Assembly: GCF_000429785.1 (NCBI RefSeq)
Contig: NZ_AUCN01000009.1
Coordinates: 620,001-684,000 of the forward strand
DNA length: 64,000 nt
Origin: Chitinibacter tainanensis DSM 15459
Lineage (GTDB): Bacteria; Pseudomonadota; Gammaproteobacteria; Burkholderiales; Chitinibacteraceae
Direction of reading: 5' to 3'
Each line of letters begins with the position of its first letter. Position 1 is the first letter of the stretch. Position numbers and translations under genes: made by a program. Of the stretch, positions 16,987-28,459 are shown one piece after another. The notes below the pieces were generated by a model. The model did not search any database, had not been told where the DNA came from, and saw nothing but the letters and a program-made list of their open reading frames with translations.

Positions 16987-19419
16987 TTACTCGATTTTTT
17001 TCGCAGAGTTTGGCCGCACCAGGCGCAGGGCATTGCTCACCACCAGGAGTGAGCTGAGCGCCATGCCAAGACTGGCTAGCCATGGCGTCACGTAGCCGGC
17101 CACCGCCAAAGGCAGTGCGGCTAAATTGTAAAGCAGAGCCCAGGCTAGATTTTGGCGAATGATCTGCCGGGTTTTGCGTGCCAATTGCAGTGCGGGTGGC
17201 AAAATGGCGAGCTCATTATTTAACAGCACCATATCCCCGGCCGCTTGGGCAATGTCGACGCCGGCACCCATGGCGACTGATACATTGGCCAGCGCTAACA
17301 CCGGCGCATCATTCACACCATCACCCAGCATCAAGACTCGGTGCTCCTTAGCTTGTAATGCTTGGATGTAGCGCAGTTTATCCGCCGGCTGCGCGCCGCC
17401 TTGCTGCTGCGCAATACCCAGTTGCTGCGCCACTTGCTGCACGATGGCAGGTGCATCGCCAGATAATAAATGCACGCGATAACCCGCAGTTTGCAGCGCC
17501 TTGATCGTCTGGGCTGAAGTGTCTCGCAGTTGGTCGGCCAGCTCAAACACCGCCACGATGGTATTGGGGGTGGCCAGTACAATCTGCGTCGTGGCTGAGT
17601 CGCTTAAATCTGCGGTCGACAGGCCAGTTTGTGCGGCAATAAAGCGGGGCGAGCCGATCCAGTAATGCTGGCCTTGCACTTGTCCACTTAAGCCTCCGCC
17701 TGGATGGTTGTGAAATTCATGCACCGGCAAGGCTGGCTCTTGCGCGGGCAAAGCAAAAGCGCTGGCAATCGGATGCTCGGAATGGCTTTCTAGTGCTGCA
17801 GCAATTGCCAGTGCTGCGGTCTCGCAGCCGTGGCGCACTTGGGTGTGGATTAGCCGTGGTGTGCCATGGGTGAGCGTGCCCGTTTTGTCGAACACAATGT
17901 CGGTGATACTGGCGAGCTGTTCAAGGCTATTGCCGCGGGTAGTCAATAAGCCCAGCTGGGCCAGGTGCCCGGTGGCAGCGGTGAGCGCGGCCGGCGTGGC
18001 GAGCGATAAAGCGCAGGGGCAGGAAATCACCAGCACTGCCACTGTATAGGGTAGGGCATGTTGCGGGTCGTGAATATGCCAATACAGATAGCAGCCGGCC
18101 GCGATCAGCAGCAAGATCACAATAAAATACCCGGCAATCCGGTCGGCTAGCTGGGCTAGGCGGGGCTTTTGCTGGGTAGCCTGATCGAGCAGGCGCACCA
18201 TATGCCCTAGGCGCGTTTGGCTACCTACTTGGCTGACGGCCACGGTGAGGGCCGAATGTAGATTTTGGCTGCCGGCAATGACATTGGCGCCAGCCGTTTT
18301 AGCCACTGGTCGGCTTTCGCCGCTGAGCATGGCTTCATTGCATTCGCTCTCGCCGTGAAGCACCATGCCATCCACCGGGATCGTTTCCCCAGCTTTCACC
18401 ACAATCTGCTCACCCGCTTGCAATTGGTATACCGCTACCTCTTCAAGCTGACCTGTGGCGGTGAGCCGATGCGCGAAAGCAGGGACGAGCTTGACCAGCA
18501 TTTCCGCCGCAGCGCCGGCTTTGCGGCGGGCTTTGAATTCCAGATAACGCCCACCCAGCAGCAAAAACACAAACATCGACACCGAATCGAAGTAAATATC
18601 GCCGTGGCCGGTGATTAGCGCATACAGGCTGGCAAAAAAAGCCACCAGCACGCCAATGCTGACCGGTAAATCCATGCCCGCACGGCCATGTCGCAGTTCT
18701 CGCCAGCTGTTCTGATAAAACGGCCAGCAGGAATACAGCACCACCGGTAAAGTCAGCAGCAGACTACCCCAATGCAATAAATGCAGCCACTGGGCGTCAA
18801 TCTCACCTGCGGCGGAGGTGTAGATCGGCACTACAAACATCATCACCTGCATCATCGACAAGCCGGCCACCCACAGACGCAGCAGCGCGCTTTTGCGCTC
18901 TTGTTGCCACTGCTGATCGGCTCGCTGATGGTTGTAGGGGTGGGCGTGGTAGCCAATCGCTGTGATGTGCTCAAGGATACTCGAGAGCTGAACTTGGGTG
19001 TTGTTCCAGCGGACCCGCGCACGGTGCGTGCTGTAGTTGATCGATACCGATAACACACCGGGCAAGCGGGCTAAGTGTTGTTCATTCAGCCAAATACAGG
19101 CGGCGCAGCTGATGCCTTCCAAAATTAATGCGGCTTCGCGCTCATCGCTGCCCAGCTGTTCAACGAAATCCTGCTGCAGCTGATCATCATCATACAAGCG
19201 CAGTTGCGCGCGGATTTCGGCCGGCAAGGGCTCGTTGCGGCTGGCGGCTTCGGTGCGCTGACTGTAGTAACTTTCCAGCCCACTGCTGATAATGGTTTCG
19301 GCCACAGCCTGACAGCCGGCACAGCAAGCTGGATGCTGCTGTTCGCGATAGCGAATCTGGAAAGGGCTTGGGCTGGGGCAAGGCTCGCCGCAGTGAAAGC
19401 AGGAAGTCGTGTCGGTCAT
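16987..19419 (-). CDS. ccoI: Copper P-type ATPase for cbb3 oxidase assembly, CcoI/FixI
   Basis: Copper ATPase devoted to metalation of the oxidase CuB centre rather than to detoxification. 810 residues: N-terminal cysteine-rich segment (CFHCGEPC, CCAGC) typical of the CcoI group, one heavy-metal domain with GISCAAC, membrane segments, TGES-type actuator loop (LSGESRPV), CPC motif in VISCPCALS, DKTGTLTHG phosphorylation site, and GDGVNDAPVL. It differs from CopA at the window start by the N-terminal cysteine cluster and its place beside ccoS. First gene of the cco locus. Confidence 0.95.
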   Translation of the reverse strand: MTDTTSCFHCGEPCPSPSPFQIRYREQQHPACCAGCQAVAETIISSGLESYYSQRTEAASRNEPLPAEIRAQLRLYDDDQLQQDFVEQLGSDEREAALILEGISCAACIWLNEQHLARLPGVLSVSINYSTHRARVRWNNTQVQLSSILEHITAIGYHAHPYNHQRADQQWQQERKSALLRLWVAGLSMMQVMMFVVPIYTSAAGEIDAQWLHLLHWGSLLLTLPVVLYSCWPFYQNSWRELRHGRAGMDLPVSIGVLVAFFASLYALITGHGDIYFDSVSMFVFLLLGGRYLEFKARRKAGAAAEMLVKLVPAFAHRLTATGQLEEVAVYQLQAGEQIVVKAGETIPVDGMVLHGESECNEAMLSGESRPVAKTAGANVIAGSQNLHSALTVAVSQVGSQTRLGHMVRLLDQATQQKPRLAQLADRIAGYFIVILLLIAAGCYLYWHIHDPQHALPYTVAVLVISCPCALSLATPAALTAATGHLAQLGLLTTRGNSLEQLASITDIVFDKTGTLTHGTPRLIHTQVRHGCETAALAIAAALESHSEHPIASAFALPAQEPALPVHEFHNHPGGGLSGQVQGQHYWIGSPRFIAAQTGLSTADLSDSATTQIVLATPNTIVAVFELADQLRDTSAQTIKALQTAGYRVHLLSGDAPAIVQQVAQQLGIAQQQGGAQPADKLRYIQALQAKEHRVLMLGDGVNDAPVLALANVSVAMGAGVDIAQAAGDMVLLNNELAILPPALQLARKTRQIIRQNLAWALLYNLAALPLAVAGYVTPWLASLGMALSSLLVVSNALRLVRPNSAKKIE

Positions 19420-19505
19420 GGCGCGCTATTGTACTGCGAAATAGCCGGCGAAGGGCGGGTGCTGGGGTATCAGGCTGTAGCTTAAGCGTGATGAGCCTTT
19501 GCAGG

Positions 19506-20363
19506 CTATACGTGGGTATGTAATAGGATAGAGACTTCGTCTACGATGTCTTCGTATTCTTCCAGCTTAAGCGCAAGGTGATCGAGCAGCACAGGCTCGA
19601 TGGTGCGCCACTCGACATGCTCGAACTGTTCGATATTCATTTTGAGAATATGCTCGGCCAAGCCGGTCAGCGCGATCAGGGTACAGATGTGATGCCACTG
19701 CGGGCTATGGCGATGCGCAAAGACTTCGAAATCATGATGATTCAAAATCGCCAGTTGCATGTCTTCGGGCAGATACCAAGCGCGGCTAAGTAGATAGCCG
19801 ACCACATTGTGATTGGTTTGGTAGATTTTATCTTCGTGCGCAATAAACTCGGCCCGGCTCATACGCTCGCCGCGCTGTAGGGTGCGCACATAATTTGAAT
19901 AGCGCGCCGCCATTACGGCTTTGCCGCAACCACGAAATAAGCCAAAGGTGTAGGCCTCTTCGGCCTGAATGCCATGCACCCGGCTGGCTAGCTGGCTGGC
20001 GATCATCGCAGTTTGCGTGGCCTGATCCCAAAACAGGGCCATGCGTTCACTTTGCTTGGGATCGAGAGTTTGTTTGAGAACTAGGCCTTCCAAAATCGTG
20101 CAGATATTGCGCAAACCTAACAACTGCAAGGCTTGATCGACTGAGGTGATTTTCTGGCTGAGCTGGTAAAACGGAGAATTCACGGCCTTGAGCATGGCCA
20201 GCGATAGGGTGAGGTCGTGGTTGATCAGGCGGCCGATCTCGACAAAATCTGGGTCGCTACTCTGCTGGGCCGCCTGCAGGGCATCCAGAATGGCGGGCCG
20301 CGGCGGAATCACCAGATTGCGCAGCAGTTGCTCAGATTCAACATTCGGCAATTCACGTAGCAT
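19506..20363 (-). CDS. HDOD domain protein
   Basis: A 285-residue cytoplasmic protein with one HDOD domain covering most of its length (PPRPAILDAL, INHDLTLSLAMLKAVNSPFY, ITSVDQALQLLG). The HD-like fold lacks a full metal-binding HD pair, as is usual in this family. Homologues act in signalling, often with cyclic-di-GMP or motility, but no specific function follows from sequence. ATG 20363 is chosen because GGAAGG lies 7 nt upstream; the alternative is a TTG inside that site. It is probably monocistronic. A short ATAC-GGGTAT element (19508-19519) overlaps its stop codon. Confidence 0.85.
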   Translation of the reverse strand: MLRELPNVESEQLLRNLVIPPRPAILDALQAAQQSSDPDFVEIGRLINHDLTLSLAMLKAVNSPFYQLSQKITSVDQALQLLGLRNICTILEGLVLKQTLDPKQSERMALFWDQATQTAMIASQLASRVHGIQAEEAYTFGLFRGCGKAVMAARYSNYVRTLQRGERMSRAEFIAHEDKIYQTNHNVVGYLLSRAWYLPEDMQLAILNHHDFEVFAHRHSPQWHHICTLIALTGLAEHILKMNIEQFEHVEWRTIEPVLLDHLALKLEEYEDIVDEVSILLHTHV

Positions 20364-20438
20364 GGGTGTGCCTTCCAACAGATTGTCTTCAATTTAGCAG
20401 TCCGCTGGCCGAAATTAAATGCCCATGCTGGAAAAAAC

Positions 20439-20879
20439 TTACTGGCGTTGCTTTTCGATGGTTTGCACAATCGCGCGCAGCCCATTGCCACGGCTCGCCG
20501 TCAGAAAGCGCTGCATGCCCCGTGCTTGCAGCCAGCCTTCAAAATCAAAGGTTTGTACGGCATTGGTGGGCTGGTGGTGATAGGCCGTGAGCACCAGTGC
20601 CAGCAGGCCTTTGACGATGCGTGAATCACTATCGGCGGCAACTTGCCAGTGCCCGTCGGCGCTGCGGTCTTGGCGTAGCCAAACCTGACTTTCGCAGCCG
20701 CTCACCTTGCAGTCGGCAGTTTTATATTCCGCCGGCCAATCGGGGAGTTGGCGCGATAGTTGCACCAAAAGGCGGTTTTTCGCTTCCCAGCTGGCAGCCG
20801 CATCGAGGGTCGCGGCCAGCTGCGTCAGGGTGATGGTTTGGCCAAATGGGTGGGCCAATAGCTCAGTAGGGATCATCAT
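20439..20879 (-). CDS. csdE: SufE/CsdE-family sulfur acceptor
   Basis: Accepts persulfide sulfur from the cysteine desulfurase encoded just upstream and raises its activity. 146 residues. The active cysteine is in DCKVSGCESQVWLRQ (second Cys), the standard VxGCxSxVW motif. RIVKGLLALVL is also typical. It begins 6 nt after csdA, which supports a two-gene unit like E. coli csdA-csdE. There is a choice of two adjacent ATG codons at the start; AAGG lies 4-7 nt upstream. Confidence 0.9.
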   Translation of the reverse strand: MMIPTELLAHPFGQTITLTQLAATLDAAASWEAKNRLLVQLSRQLPDWPAEYKTADCKVSGCESQVWLRQDRSADGHWQVAADSDSRIVKGLLALVLTAYHHQPTNAVQTFDFEGWLQARGMQRFLTASRGNGLRAIVQTIEKQRQ

Positions 20880-20885
20880 GGCGCC

Positions 20886-22094
20886 TTAATTAAGCATGTC
20901 TAAAGTGTCGGCCAACACCGCCAAGCAGCGAGCCACGTCGTCGGCAGTGTTGTAGGCGGCCAGCGAGATCCGCAGGCTACTAGTAATGCCCAAGGCCTGT
21001 TGCAAAGGCTGGGCGCAATGATGGCCGACCCGCACCGCAATCTGCTGCGCATCTAAAAACTGTGCGACGTCATAAGGGTGAACGTGGCCAAAGGTCAGCG
21101 CCGACAGGCTCAGTTTATGCGCCGCCTGCCCATGGATCACCACCCCGGGTATTGCGCGCAAGCCATCTTCCAGCTGTTGATGCAGGGCGGTTTCATGCGC
21201 CAGCAAGGCGGCGCGATCTTGCTGCGCGAGCCACGTTAGCGCCGCGGCCAGCCCTACCGCCTGGGCGATTGGTGGGGTGCCGGCTTCCAGATGCCCCGGT
21301 GGTGTGGCATAGCGGGTACCGCTAAATGCAACCGTCTCAATCATCTCACCACCGCCTTGCCACGGGGGTATGCGCTGCAAAAGCTTATTGTGGATATATG
21401 CCACGCCAATACCCGTGGGGGCATACACTTTATGCCCGGAAAACACATACATATCGCAGCCCAAAGCCTGCACATCGACCGGCAAATGGGCGACCGCCTG
21501 CGCGCCATCGACCGCAGTCAGGCAATTATGCTGGCGTGACATGTCACAGATGGCTTGAATATCCTGAATACTGCCAATCGCGTTGGAGGCATGGCTGATC
21601 GCCAGTAGCCGGGCGCGTGGGCGAGCCAGAAATGTGGCCAGCTCCGCCAGATCAATCTCGCCGCTGGCGGTGATGCCCAGTGGCAAGATGCTCAGCTGAC
21701 GGCGCTCGGCCAGCATTTGCCAGGGCACCAGATTGGCATGATGTTCCAAGGTGCTGACAATGATTTCATCGCCGGGCGAGAGCAACATGCCGACCGTGTT
21801 GGCGAGTAAATTCAGCGCCTCGGTGGCGCCACGGGTGAAAATAATTTCGTCGCTGCTGGCGGCATTTAAAAATCGCGCCACAGTATCGCGTGCGCCCTCG
21901 TAAGCCTCGGTGGCGGCCACCGCCAAACGATGCGCGCCGCGATGCACATTGGCATTGCTGGTTTCGTAATACGCACGCTCGGCATCCAGCACGCAGCGGG
22001 GCTTTTGCGTGGTGGCGGCGTTATCGAGGTAGATCAATTCCGGGTAGTGGCCCAACAGGGGGAATTGCTGCTTGAAGGCGGCAACGTCAAACAT
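20886..22094 (-). CDS. csdA: Cysteine desulfurase, CsdA/SufS type
   Basis: PLP enzyme that removes sulfur from cysteine for iron-sulfur clusters and thiocofactors. 402 residues. Signatures: YLDNAATTQKP, HHANLVPWQ, VDGAQAVAH, the PLP lysine in FSGHKVYAPTG, and the catalytic cysteine in RVGHHCAQP. The R-x-GHHCAQP form marks a group II desulfurase. ATG 22094 is used instead of a TTG 6 nt upstream. Partner SufE/CsdE follows directly. No suf scaffold genes are nearby, hence the csdA name, which is tentative versus sufS. Confidence 0.92.
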   Translation of the reverse strand: MFDVAAFKQQFPLLGHYPELIYLDNAATTQKPRCVLDAERAYYETSNANVHRGAHRLAVAATEAYEGARDTVARFLNAASSDEIIFTRGATEALNLLANTVGMLLSPGDEIIVSTLEHHANLVPWQMLAERRQLSILPLGITASGEIDLAELATFLARPRARLLAISHASNAIGSIQDIQAICDMSRQHNCLTAVDGAQAVAHLPVDVQALGCDMYVFSGHKVYAPTGIGVAYIHNKLLQRIPPWQGGGEMIETVAFSGTRYATPPGHLEAGTPPIAQAVGLAAALTWLAQQDRAALLAHETALHQQLEDGLRAIPGVVIHGQAAHKLSLSALTFGHVHPYDVAQFLDAQQIAVRVGHHCAQPLQQALGITSSLRISLAAYNTADDVARCLAVLADTLDMLN

Positions 22095-22129
22095 AGGCAA
22101 GAAAGGCTAGAGGGATTAAGTAGCGATTG

Positions 22130-22135
22130 TATAAT
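22130..22135 (+). promoter_or_regulatory. -10 hexamer of the nudB-ybhP-clsB unit
   Basis: A perfect TATAAT lies 32 nt before the nudB ATG at 22167. An upstream in-frame ATG (22134) falls inside the hexamer and so cannot be the start. No convincing -35 was seen. Confidence 0.55.
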
Positions 22136-22166
22136 GCCAGCTCCTGATCTGCCGAATAAAAGCCCC

Positions 22167-22610
22167 ATGCCTTATAAACAGCCGGTATCCATCCTGTTGA
22201 TCATCCATACGCCTGACTTGCAGGTGCTCTTGCTCGAACGCAATGATTTTCCCGATGCCTGGCAATCGGTCACCGGTAGTCGCGAAGGCGACGAAGCCTT
22301 GCGCGATACGGCCTGCCGCGAATTGTGGGAAGAAACCGGTATTCGTGTTGACCCAAGCCAGATTGTGGATTGGCAACAACAGCATGATTTCGAGATTTTC
22401 GAAGTTTGGCGCCATCGTTACGCCCCGGGCGTAACGCACAATACCGAGCATGTATTCAGTGTTGAGCTACCCGCCATCTGCGACGTGGCCATGGCGCCGG
22501 GCGAGCATCGGCGCTTTCGCTGGGTGGGCTGGGAACAAGCGGCCGAGATGGTATTTTCGCCTTCCAATGCCGAAGCGCTGCGTGAATTACCGAGCCGGGT
22601 AGGCGCCTAA
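22167..22610 (+). CDS. nudB: Dihydroneopterin triphosphate diphosphatase, Nudix family
   Basis: Removes pyrophosphate from dihydroneopterin triphosphate in folate synthesis. 147 residues. The start MPYKQPVSILLIIHT matches E. coli NudB (KRPVSILVVI), and WQSVTGSREGDEALRDTA then RELWEETGI form the Nudix box. The frame extends far upstream without a stop but overlaps csdA there. A TATAAT at 22130 places transcription just before this ATG. It is 1 nt before the next gene, so probably the first gene of a three-gene unit. Confidence 0.9.
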   Translation: MPYKQPVSILLIIHTPDLQVLLLERNDFPDAWQSVTGSREGDEALRDTACRELWEETGIRVDPSQIVDWQQQHDFEIFEVWRHRYAPGVTHNTEHVFSVELPAICDVAMAPGEHRRFRWVGWEQAAEMVFSPSNAEALRELPSRVGA

Positions 22611-22611
22611 G

Positions 22612-23388
22612 ATGCTGGCCACAGCCGCGCCCAGCGCTCCGCGTCAGCTCGTCGTGGCCAGTTACAACATCCATAAAGGCTTTTCACCGCTCAATGCCCG
22701 GCTGGTACTGCATGATGTGCGCCATGCACTGAATCAGCTGGCGCCAGATCTGGTGTTTTTGCAGGAAGTGCAGGGCCAGCATGTAAGGCATTCACAGCGC
22801 TTTGCCACCTGGCAAAATGCCCAGCACGAATACCTTGCCGGCGATAGCCTGCATAGCGCCTATGGGGGAAATGCCCATTACCGCTTAGGCCATCATGGCA
22901 ATGCGCTGTTATCGCGTTTTCCGATTGCGGCGGCTGAAAATGTCAGCCTCACCCTGCATCGTTTTGAGCAGCGCGGTGTGCTGCATTGTCAGCTCAGCAT
23001 TCCGCACTGGGATACCCCTTTGCATGCGCTGTGTGTGCATCTGAATTTGCGCGCCACCGACCGACGCAAGCAAGTGCAACTATTGGCGGGCTACGCCCGT
23101 AGCGCGATCCCCGCGAATGAACCTTTGCTGCTGGCCGGAGACTTTAACGACTGGCGCGGCGAGCTCAGCAGCATGCTGGCGGCTGAGCTGGGCGTACATG
23201 AAGCCTTTGAGGCACTGCATGGCGCGCCGGCGCGCAGTTTTCCGGTGCGCTGGCCTTTGCTGACGCTGGATCGGATTTATCTGCGCGGCTTTCAGGTGCA
23301 GCGGGCCGAGGTATTGTCCGGTGCGCCGTGGCGGCAGCTGTCTGATCATGCGCCGCTATACACCATTTTGCAGGGGCTAACGCCATGA
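22612..23388 (+). CDS. ybhP: Endonuclease/exonuclease/phosphatase family protein, YbhP-like
   Basis: A 258-residue cytoplasmic protein with the EEP fold: ASYNIHKGFSP, FLQEVQG, NALLSRFP, AGDFNDWRGE, LDRIYLRGF and SDHAPLY supply the metal and catalytic residues. It overlaps the cardiolipin synthase gene by 4 nt (ATGA). In E. coli, ybhP lies next to clsB and is needed for ClsB function, so a role with phospholipid synthesis is inferred. The substrate is unknown. ATG 22612 follows the nudB stop by 1 nt. Confidence 0.85.
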   Translation: MLATAAPSAPRQLVVASYNIHKGFSPLNARLVLHDVRHALNQLAPDLVFLQEVQGQHVRHSQRFATWQNAQHEYLAGDSLHSAYGGNAHYRLGHHGNALLSRFPIAAAENVSLTLHRFEQRGVLHCQLSIPHWDTPLHALCVHLNLRATDRRKQVQLLAGYARSAIPANEPLLLAGDFNDWRGELSSMLAAELGVHEAFEALHGAPARSFPVRWPLLTLDRIYLRGFQVQRAEVLSGAPWRQLSDHAPLYTILQGLTP

Positions 23389-24554
23389 AACGCCCACCGC
23401 TACGCGAGAATAATCAGGTCAAATTATTACGCAATGGCGGTGAGTTTTTTCCGCTGTTGCTGCGGCAGATTGCCGCCGCCGAGCGTGAGGTGCTGCTGGA
23501 AAGCTATATCTTTGCCAGCGACGAAATTGGCCGCAGCGTGCTGGAAGCTTTATGCGCCGCCGCACAGCGTGGCGTACTCGTGCGGGTCTTGCTGGATGGG
23601 TTTGGCGCGCGGGATTTACCCGCCCATTGGCGGGCCGAACTCAAAACTGCTGGCGTGCAGCTGCTATTTTTCCGCCCGGAGGTGAAGCGCTTTGCGCTTA
23701 ATCGCGCCCGTTTGCGACGTATGCATCGCAAATTATCCTGCTTTGATGGCCGCATTGCGCTGGTGGGGGGCATTAACATCATTAGCGACTTTGATGAGCC
23801 TCATCTGGCGCCGCGCTACGATTACGCCGTGCAGCTGATTGGCCCGGTGGTAAACGATGTGCGCGCAGCCTTGCAACATGAGTGGCAGCACAGTGCGTGG
23901 GCGCAACTCAAACGCAAATGGGCCAATCGCCTGACGCTAGATACCCCGGTTGAGTATGTGGGCGCAACGCCCATTCAGTTTGTTACGCGTGACAATACCC
24001 GCAATCGTAATGCCATCGAGCAAGCCTATCTGCACCGCATCGAAGCCGCGCGGCAGGAAATCGTGATTGCCAATGCCTATTTTTTGCCTGGCCGGCGGAT
24101 TCGCCAAGCGCTGTTGCAGGCGGCGCGACGGGAGGTGGCGGTAATTTTGCTGCTGCAAGATGAGCGTGATCATGCGCTGCTGCAGTATGCCAGCTGGGCG
24201 TTTTACCGCCCGCTGGTGGCTGCGGGGGTTGAGATTTACCACTACAAGGCCGGTTTTATGCATGCCAAGGTGGCGGTCATTGATGGCGAGTGGGCCACGG
24301 TGGGCTCAAGCAATATTGACCCGTTTAGTCTGATGCTGGCGCGCGAAGCCAATGTGTTTATCCACGATGCGCACTTTGCACAAACCCTCCGGCATGACAT
24401 CCAGCGGCATCTGGTGCGCGATGCACAGGCGATTTTGCCGCAACATATTCAGCGCGCCGGATTCGGCTTGCGCACCTTGGTGTGGGGCGCATTTGCCCTG
24501 GTGCGCCTACTATTGGGGGTAACTGGCTATGGCGGGCGTAAATATCTGGAGTAA
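23385..24554 (+). CDS. clsB: Cardiolipin synthase B
   Basis: Phospholipase D superfamily enzyme that joins phosphatidyl groups to make cardiolipin. 389 residues with two HKD motifs: MHRKLSCFDGRIALVGG near 112 and MHAKVAVIDGEWATVGSSN near 290. It lacks the N-terminal membrane helices of ClsA, and a short hydrophobic stretch lies at the C-terminus (LVWGAFALVRLLLGVTGY). Length and the YbhP partner point to ClsB. It is translated from an ATG overlapping the ybhP stop codon. Confidence 0.92.
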   Translation: MKRPPLRENNQVKLLRNGGEFFPLLLRQIAAAEREVLLESYIFASDEIGRSVLEALCAAAQRGVLVRVLLDGFGARDLPAHWRAELKTAGVQLLFFRPEVKRFALNRARLRRMHRKLSCFDGRIALVGGINIISDFDEPHLAPRYDYAVQLIGPVVNDVRAALQHEWQHSAWAQLKRKWANRLTLDTPVEYVGATPIQFVTRDNTRNRNAIEQAYLHRIEAARQEIVIANAYFLPGRRIRQALLQAARREVAVILLLQDERDHALLQYASWAFYRPLVAAGVEIYHYKAGFMHAKVAVIDGEWATVGSSNIDPFSLMLAREANVFIHDAHFAQTLRHDIQRHLVRDAQAILPQHIQRAGFGLRTLVWGAFALVRLLLGVTGYGGRKYLE

Positions 24555-24573
24555 ACGTCAGCGTCTGGACTAA

Positions 24574-26784
<2,211 letters not shown>

Positions 26785-27117
26785 ACGGTGCGTCAGCTTT
26801 CCCGACTGATGGCAGGCTGACGAGCGGTGAAATTTGCCGCACGCGCCAAAGCTGACGGGTTTCGTCATAAATGGTCTGCAGGGTTAATGGCTTGCACGCA
26901 CAACGCCGCAAACCGCGTACCTTTGTTGCAGCGCGGTATAGCTAGGGTTTAGCAGGACTCGGTGAGTGACCGAGCAGGTTTTATGCCAACGGCAACTGGT
27001 GTTAGGCTGGCTTACGTAAGGCCTGCTAGCGTGGTGTGACCGTTTAGCGGTGATCTTGCTCAGCGAGCAGGCGTGTTTCTATCGTGGCCGTATGTTTTTC
27101 GCATATGGAGTCTCACG
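26785..27117. other. Structured non-coding region between fadH and a small secreted protein gene
   Basis: These 333 bases have no credible coding frame. CGTCAGCTTT (26791-26800) can pair with AAAGCTGACG (26848-26857), or part of it with GCTGAC (26816-26821), so two hairpins exclude each other. A third hairpin is CTCGGT / ACCGAG (26958-26974). Just before the gene, TTGCTC-N18-TATCGT (27056-27085) is a weak promoter candidate. None of the hairpins is followed by a U-run. Confidence 0.4.
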
Positions 27118-27405
27118 ATGAAAACCCTATTTGCTTTTGGCTTACTGGCGGCCATGCTTAGTCCCGCCGTGGCTGGCGCCAATAGCTGCACCGAACAAGT
27201 GCAAGCAGTCAAAGCCGAGATGGCCACAGGTCACTATGATTTGCAGCTGCGGCGCAAGGTGAATTCGCAGCTTGAACCTTTACTTAAGCCGCGCAAGGAT
27301 TTGGGCCCGATCAATGAAGACTATTGCCGTAAAGAGGTAGATGCAGCGCGTTCGCTGCTCAGTGGCAATCTGCGCCAGACTAGTTTGCAAGTGGCCCTGC
27401 GCTAA
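27118..27405 (+). CDS. Small secreted protein of unknown function
   Basis: 95 residues with a clear signal peptide (MKTLFAFGLLAAMLSPAVAGA). The mature part has about 75 residues, two cysteines (NSC near 24 and DYC near 70) that could form a disulfide, and a basic, helical character. I do not recognise a family. GGAG lies 7 nt before ATG 27118; an upstream TTG would extend the frame by 15 residues but spoil the signal peptide. The gene stands alone, between a structured leader region and a strong terminator. Confidence 0.75.
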   Translation: MKTLFAFGLLAAMLSPAVAGANSCTEQVQAVKAEMATGHYDLQLRRKVNSQLEPLLKPRKDLGPINEDYCRKEVDAARSLLSGNLRQTSLQVALR

Positions 27406-27407
27406 AT

Positions 27408-27454
27408 AAAAAGCCCTGCCAATACCTGTATGGGTATATGTAGCAGGGCTTTTT
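27408..27454. terminator. Bidirectional terminator with a palindrome in its loop
   Basis: AAAAAGCCCTGC (27408-27419) pairs with GCAGGGCTTTTT (27443-27454). The loop holds one copy of the ATACC-GGGTAT palindrome, which would fold as a second hairpin on top. It separates the secreted protein gene from rdgC. Confidence 0.85.
27422..27437. repeat. Gene-end palindrome, ATACCT-GTAT-GGGTAT
   Basis: One of four copies in the window of ATACCY-N4-GGGTAT. It sits 17 nt after the stop codon of the small secreted protein gene, inside a terminator loop. Confidence 0.7.
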
Positions 27455-27485
27455 CTTATGCTGCTTCTAGGGCTATACCCCTGGT

Positions 27486-28391
27486 TTATTCGCGCTCGCC
27501 ACCTAGGGCTGCCAAGAGCTCAGGGATAAAGCCACGCAGCTCACCCACCAGCAGCGCAAATTGCGATTCAAACAGCGCGTCTTGCGTTTCGGCATCCATG
27601 TCTTTGAGCTCGTCTTTCAGCACATCCAGCATCGCCAGCGATTTGATTTCCAGCGCTTCGGTCAGGGTGAAGGTCAGCCGTTCGCCAAAAGCCAGGCTCA
27701 AGCGGGTGGCGATTTTGCCGGTGTCCAGATGCTGGCGCACTTCGGGGCAATCCATCACTTGCCGTTTAAAGCGGGCAATCGAGCCTTCGTCCCCCGGGGC
27801 TTTAAGCTCAGCATCTTGGCCTAGGCTCAGGGCATCGGGTGGCGTGGTGGTTAGCCAATCGGTCATGGCGGCGGCGGGGCTGATTTCGGTATCAATCAGC
27901 CGCGTGGGCAGGCTACCCAAGGTTTCGCGCAGGGTGCTCAGTAAAAACTCGGCTTTAGCGGCACTCGCAGCATCCACCAAAACCAGCCCTTGCTCTAGAT
28001 CTATCAAGGCCCGTTGCACGCGCGAGCGGGTAAAGGCGCGTGGGGTCAGCTCTTCCACAATGCGGTCTTTCAGTTCGCGCTGCTCTTTGCGGCCGACTTT
28101 GCGGTTTTCACTGGCTTCGATTTGCTGCACACGATAATCCAGCTCGTCTTTGATTACGGCTGCGGGCAGAACTTTTTCTTCGCTTTTTAGCGCGACCAGC
28201 ACGGCATCTTGCCGCGCGAGGGCGTAGTTTTCAGGCTCGTGGCGTGCCGGTGGCACCCAGCCATGCGATTCCATGTCCATGCTGGCGCAGGGAACAAAAG
28301 GGCGCTTGGCTAGTTCTTGCTGAATGCTGTCTGCTTGCAGCGCGTGTTCGGTGGCCAGACGATAAATTTGCAGGTTACGGAACCAAAGCAT
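27486..28391 (-). CDS. rdgC: Recombination-associated protein RdgC
   Basis: Ring-shaped DNA-binding protein that limits RecA activity; in Neisseria it affects pilin variation. 301 residues against 303 in E. coli. The opening MLWFRNLQIYRL, the segment FVPCASMDMESHGWVPP, and the C-terminal LDVLKDELKDMDAETQDALFE-type helix are typical. ATG 28391 is used with GAGAGTG upstream; a longer frame to 28520 lacks family similarity. An ATACCCC element lies right behind its stop codon. Confidence 0.95.
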   Translation of the reverse strand: MLWFRNLQIYRLATEHALQADSIQQELAKRPFVPCASMDMESHGWVPPARHEPENYALARQDAVLVALKSEEKVLPAAVIKDELDYRVQQIEASENRKVGRKEQRELKDRIVEELTPRAFTRSRVQRALIDLEQGLVLVDAASAAKAEFLLSTLRETLGSLPTRLIDTEISPAAAMTDWLTTTPPDALSLGQDAELKAPGDEGSIARFKRQVMDCPEVRQHLDTGKIATRLSLAFGERLTFTLTEALEIKSLAMLDVLKDELKDMDAETQDALFESQFALLVGELRGFIPELLAALGGERE

Positions 28392-28459
28392 GCGTTCACT
28401 CTCAATAAGGGGTCGCTGATTGTACCGCCGGGGGCGGAGCGGCAAAACTCTTTTATGTA

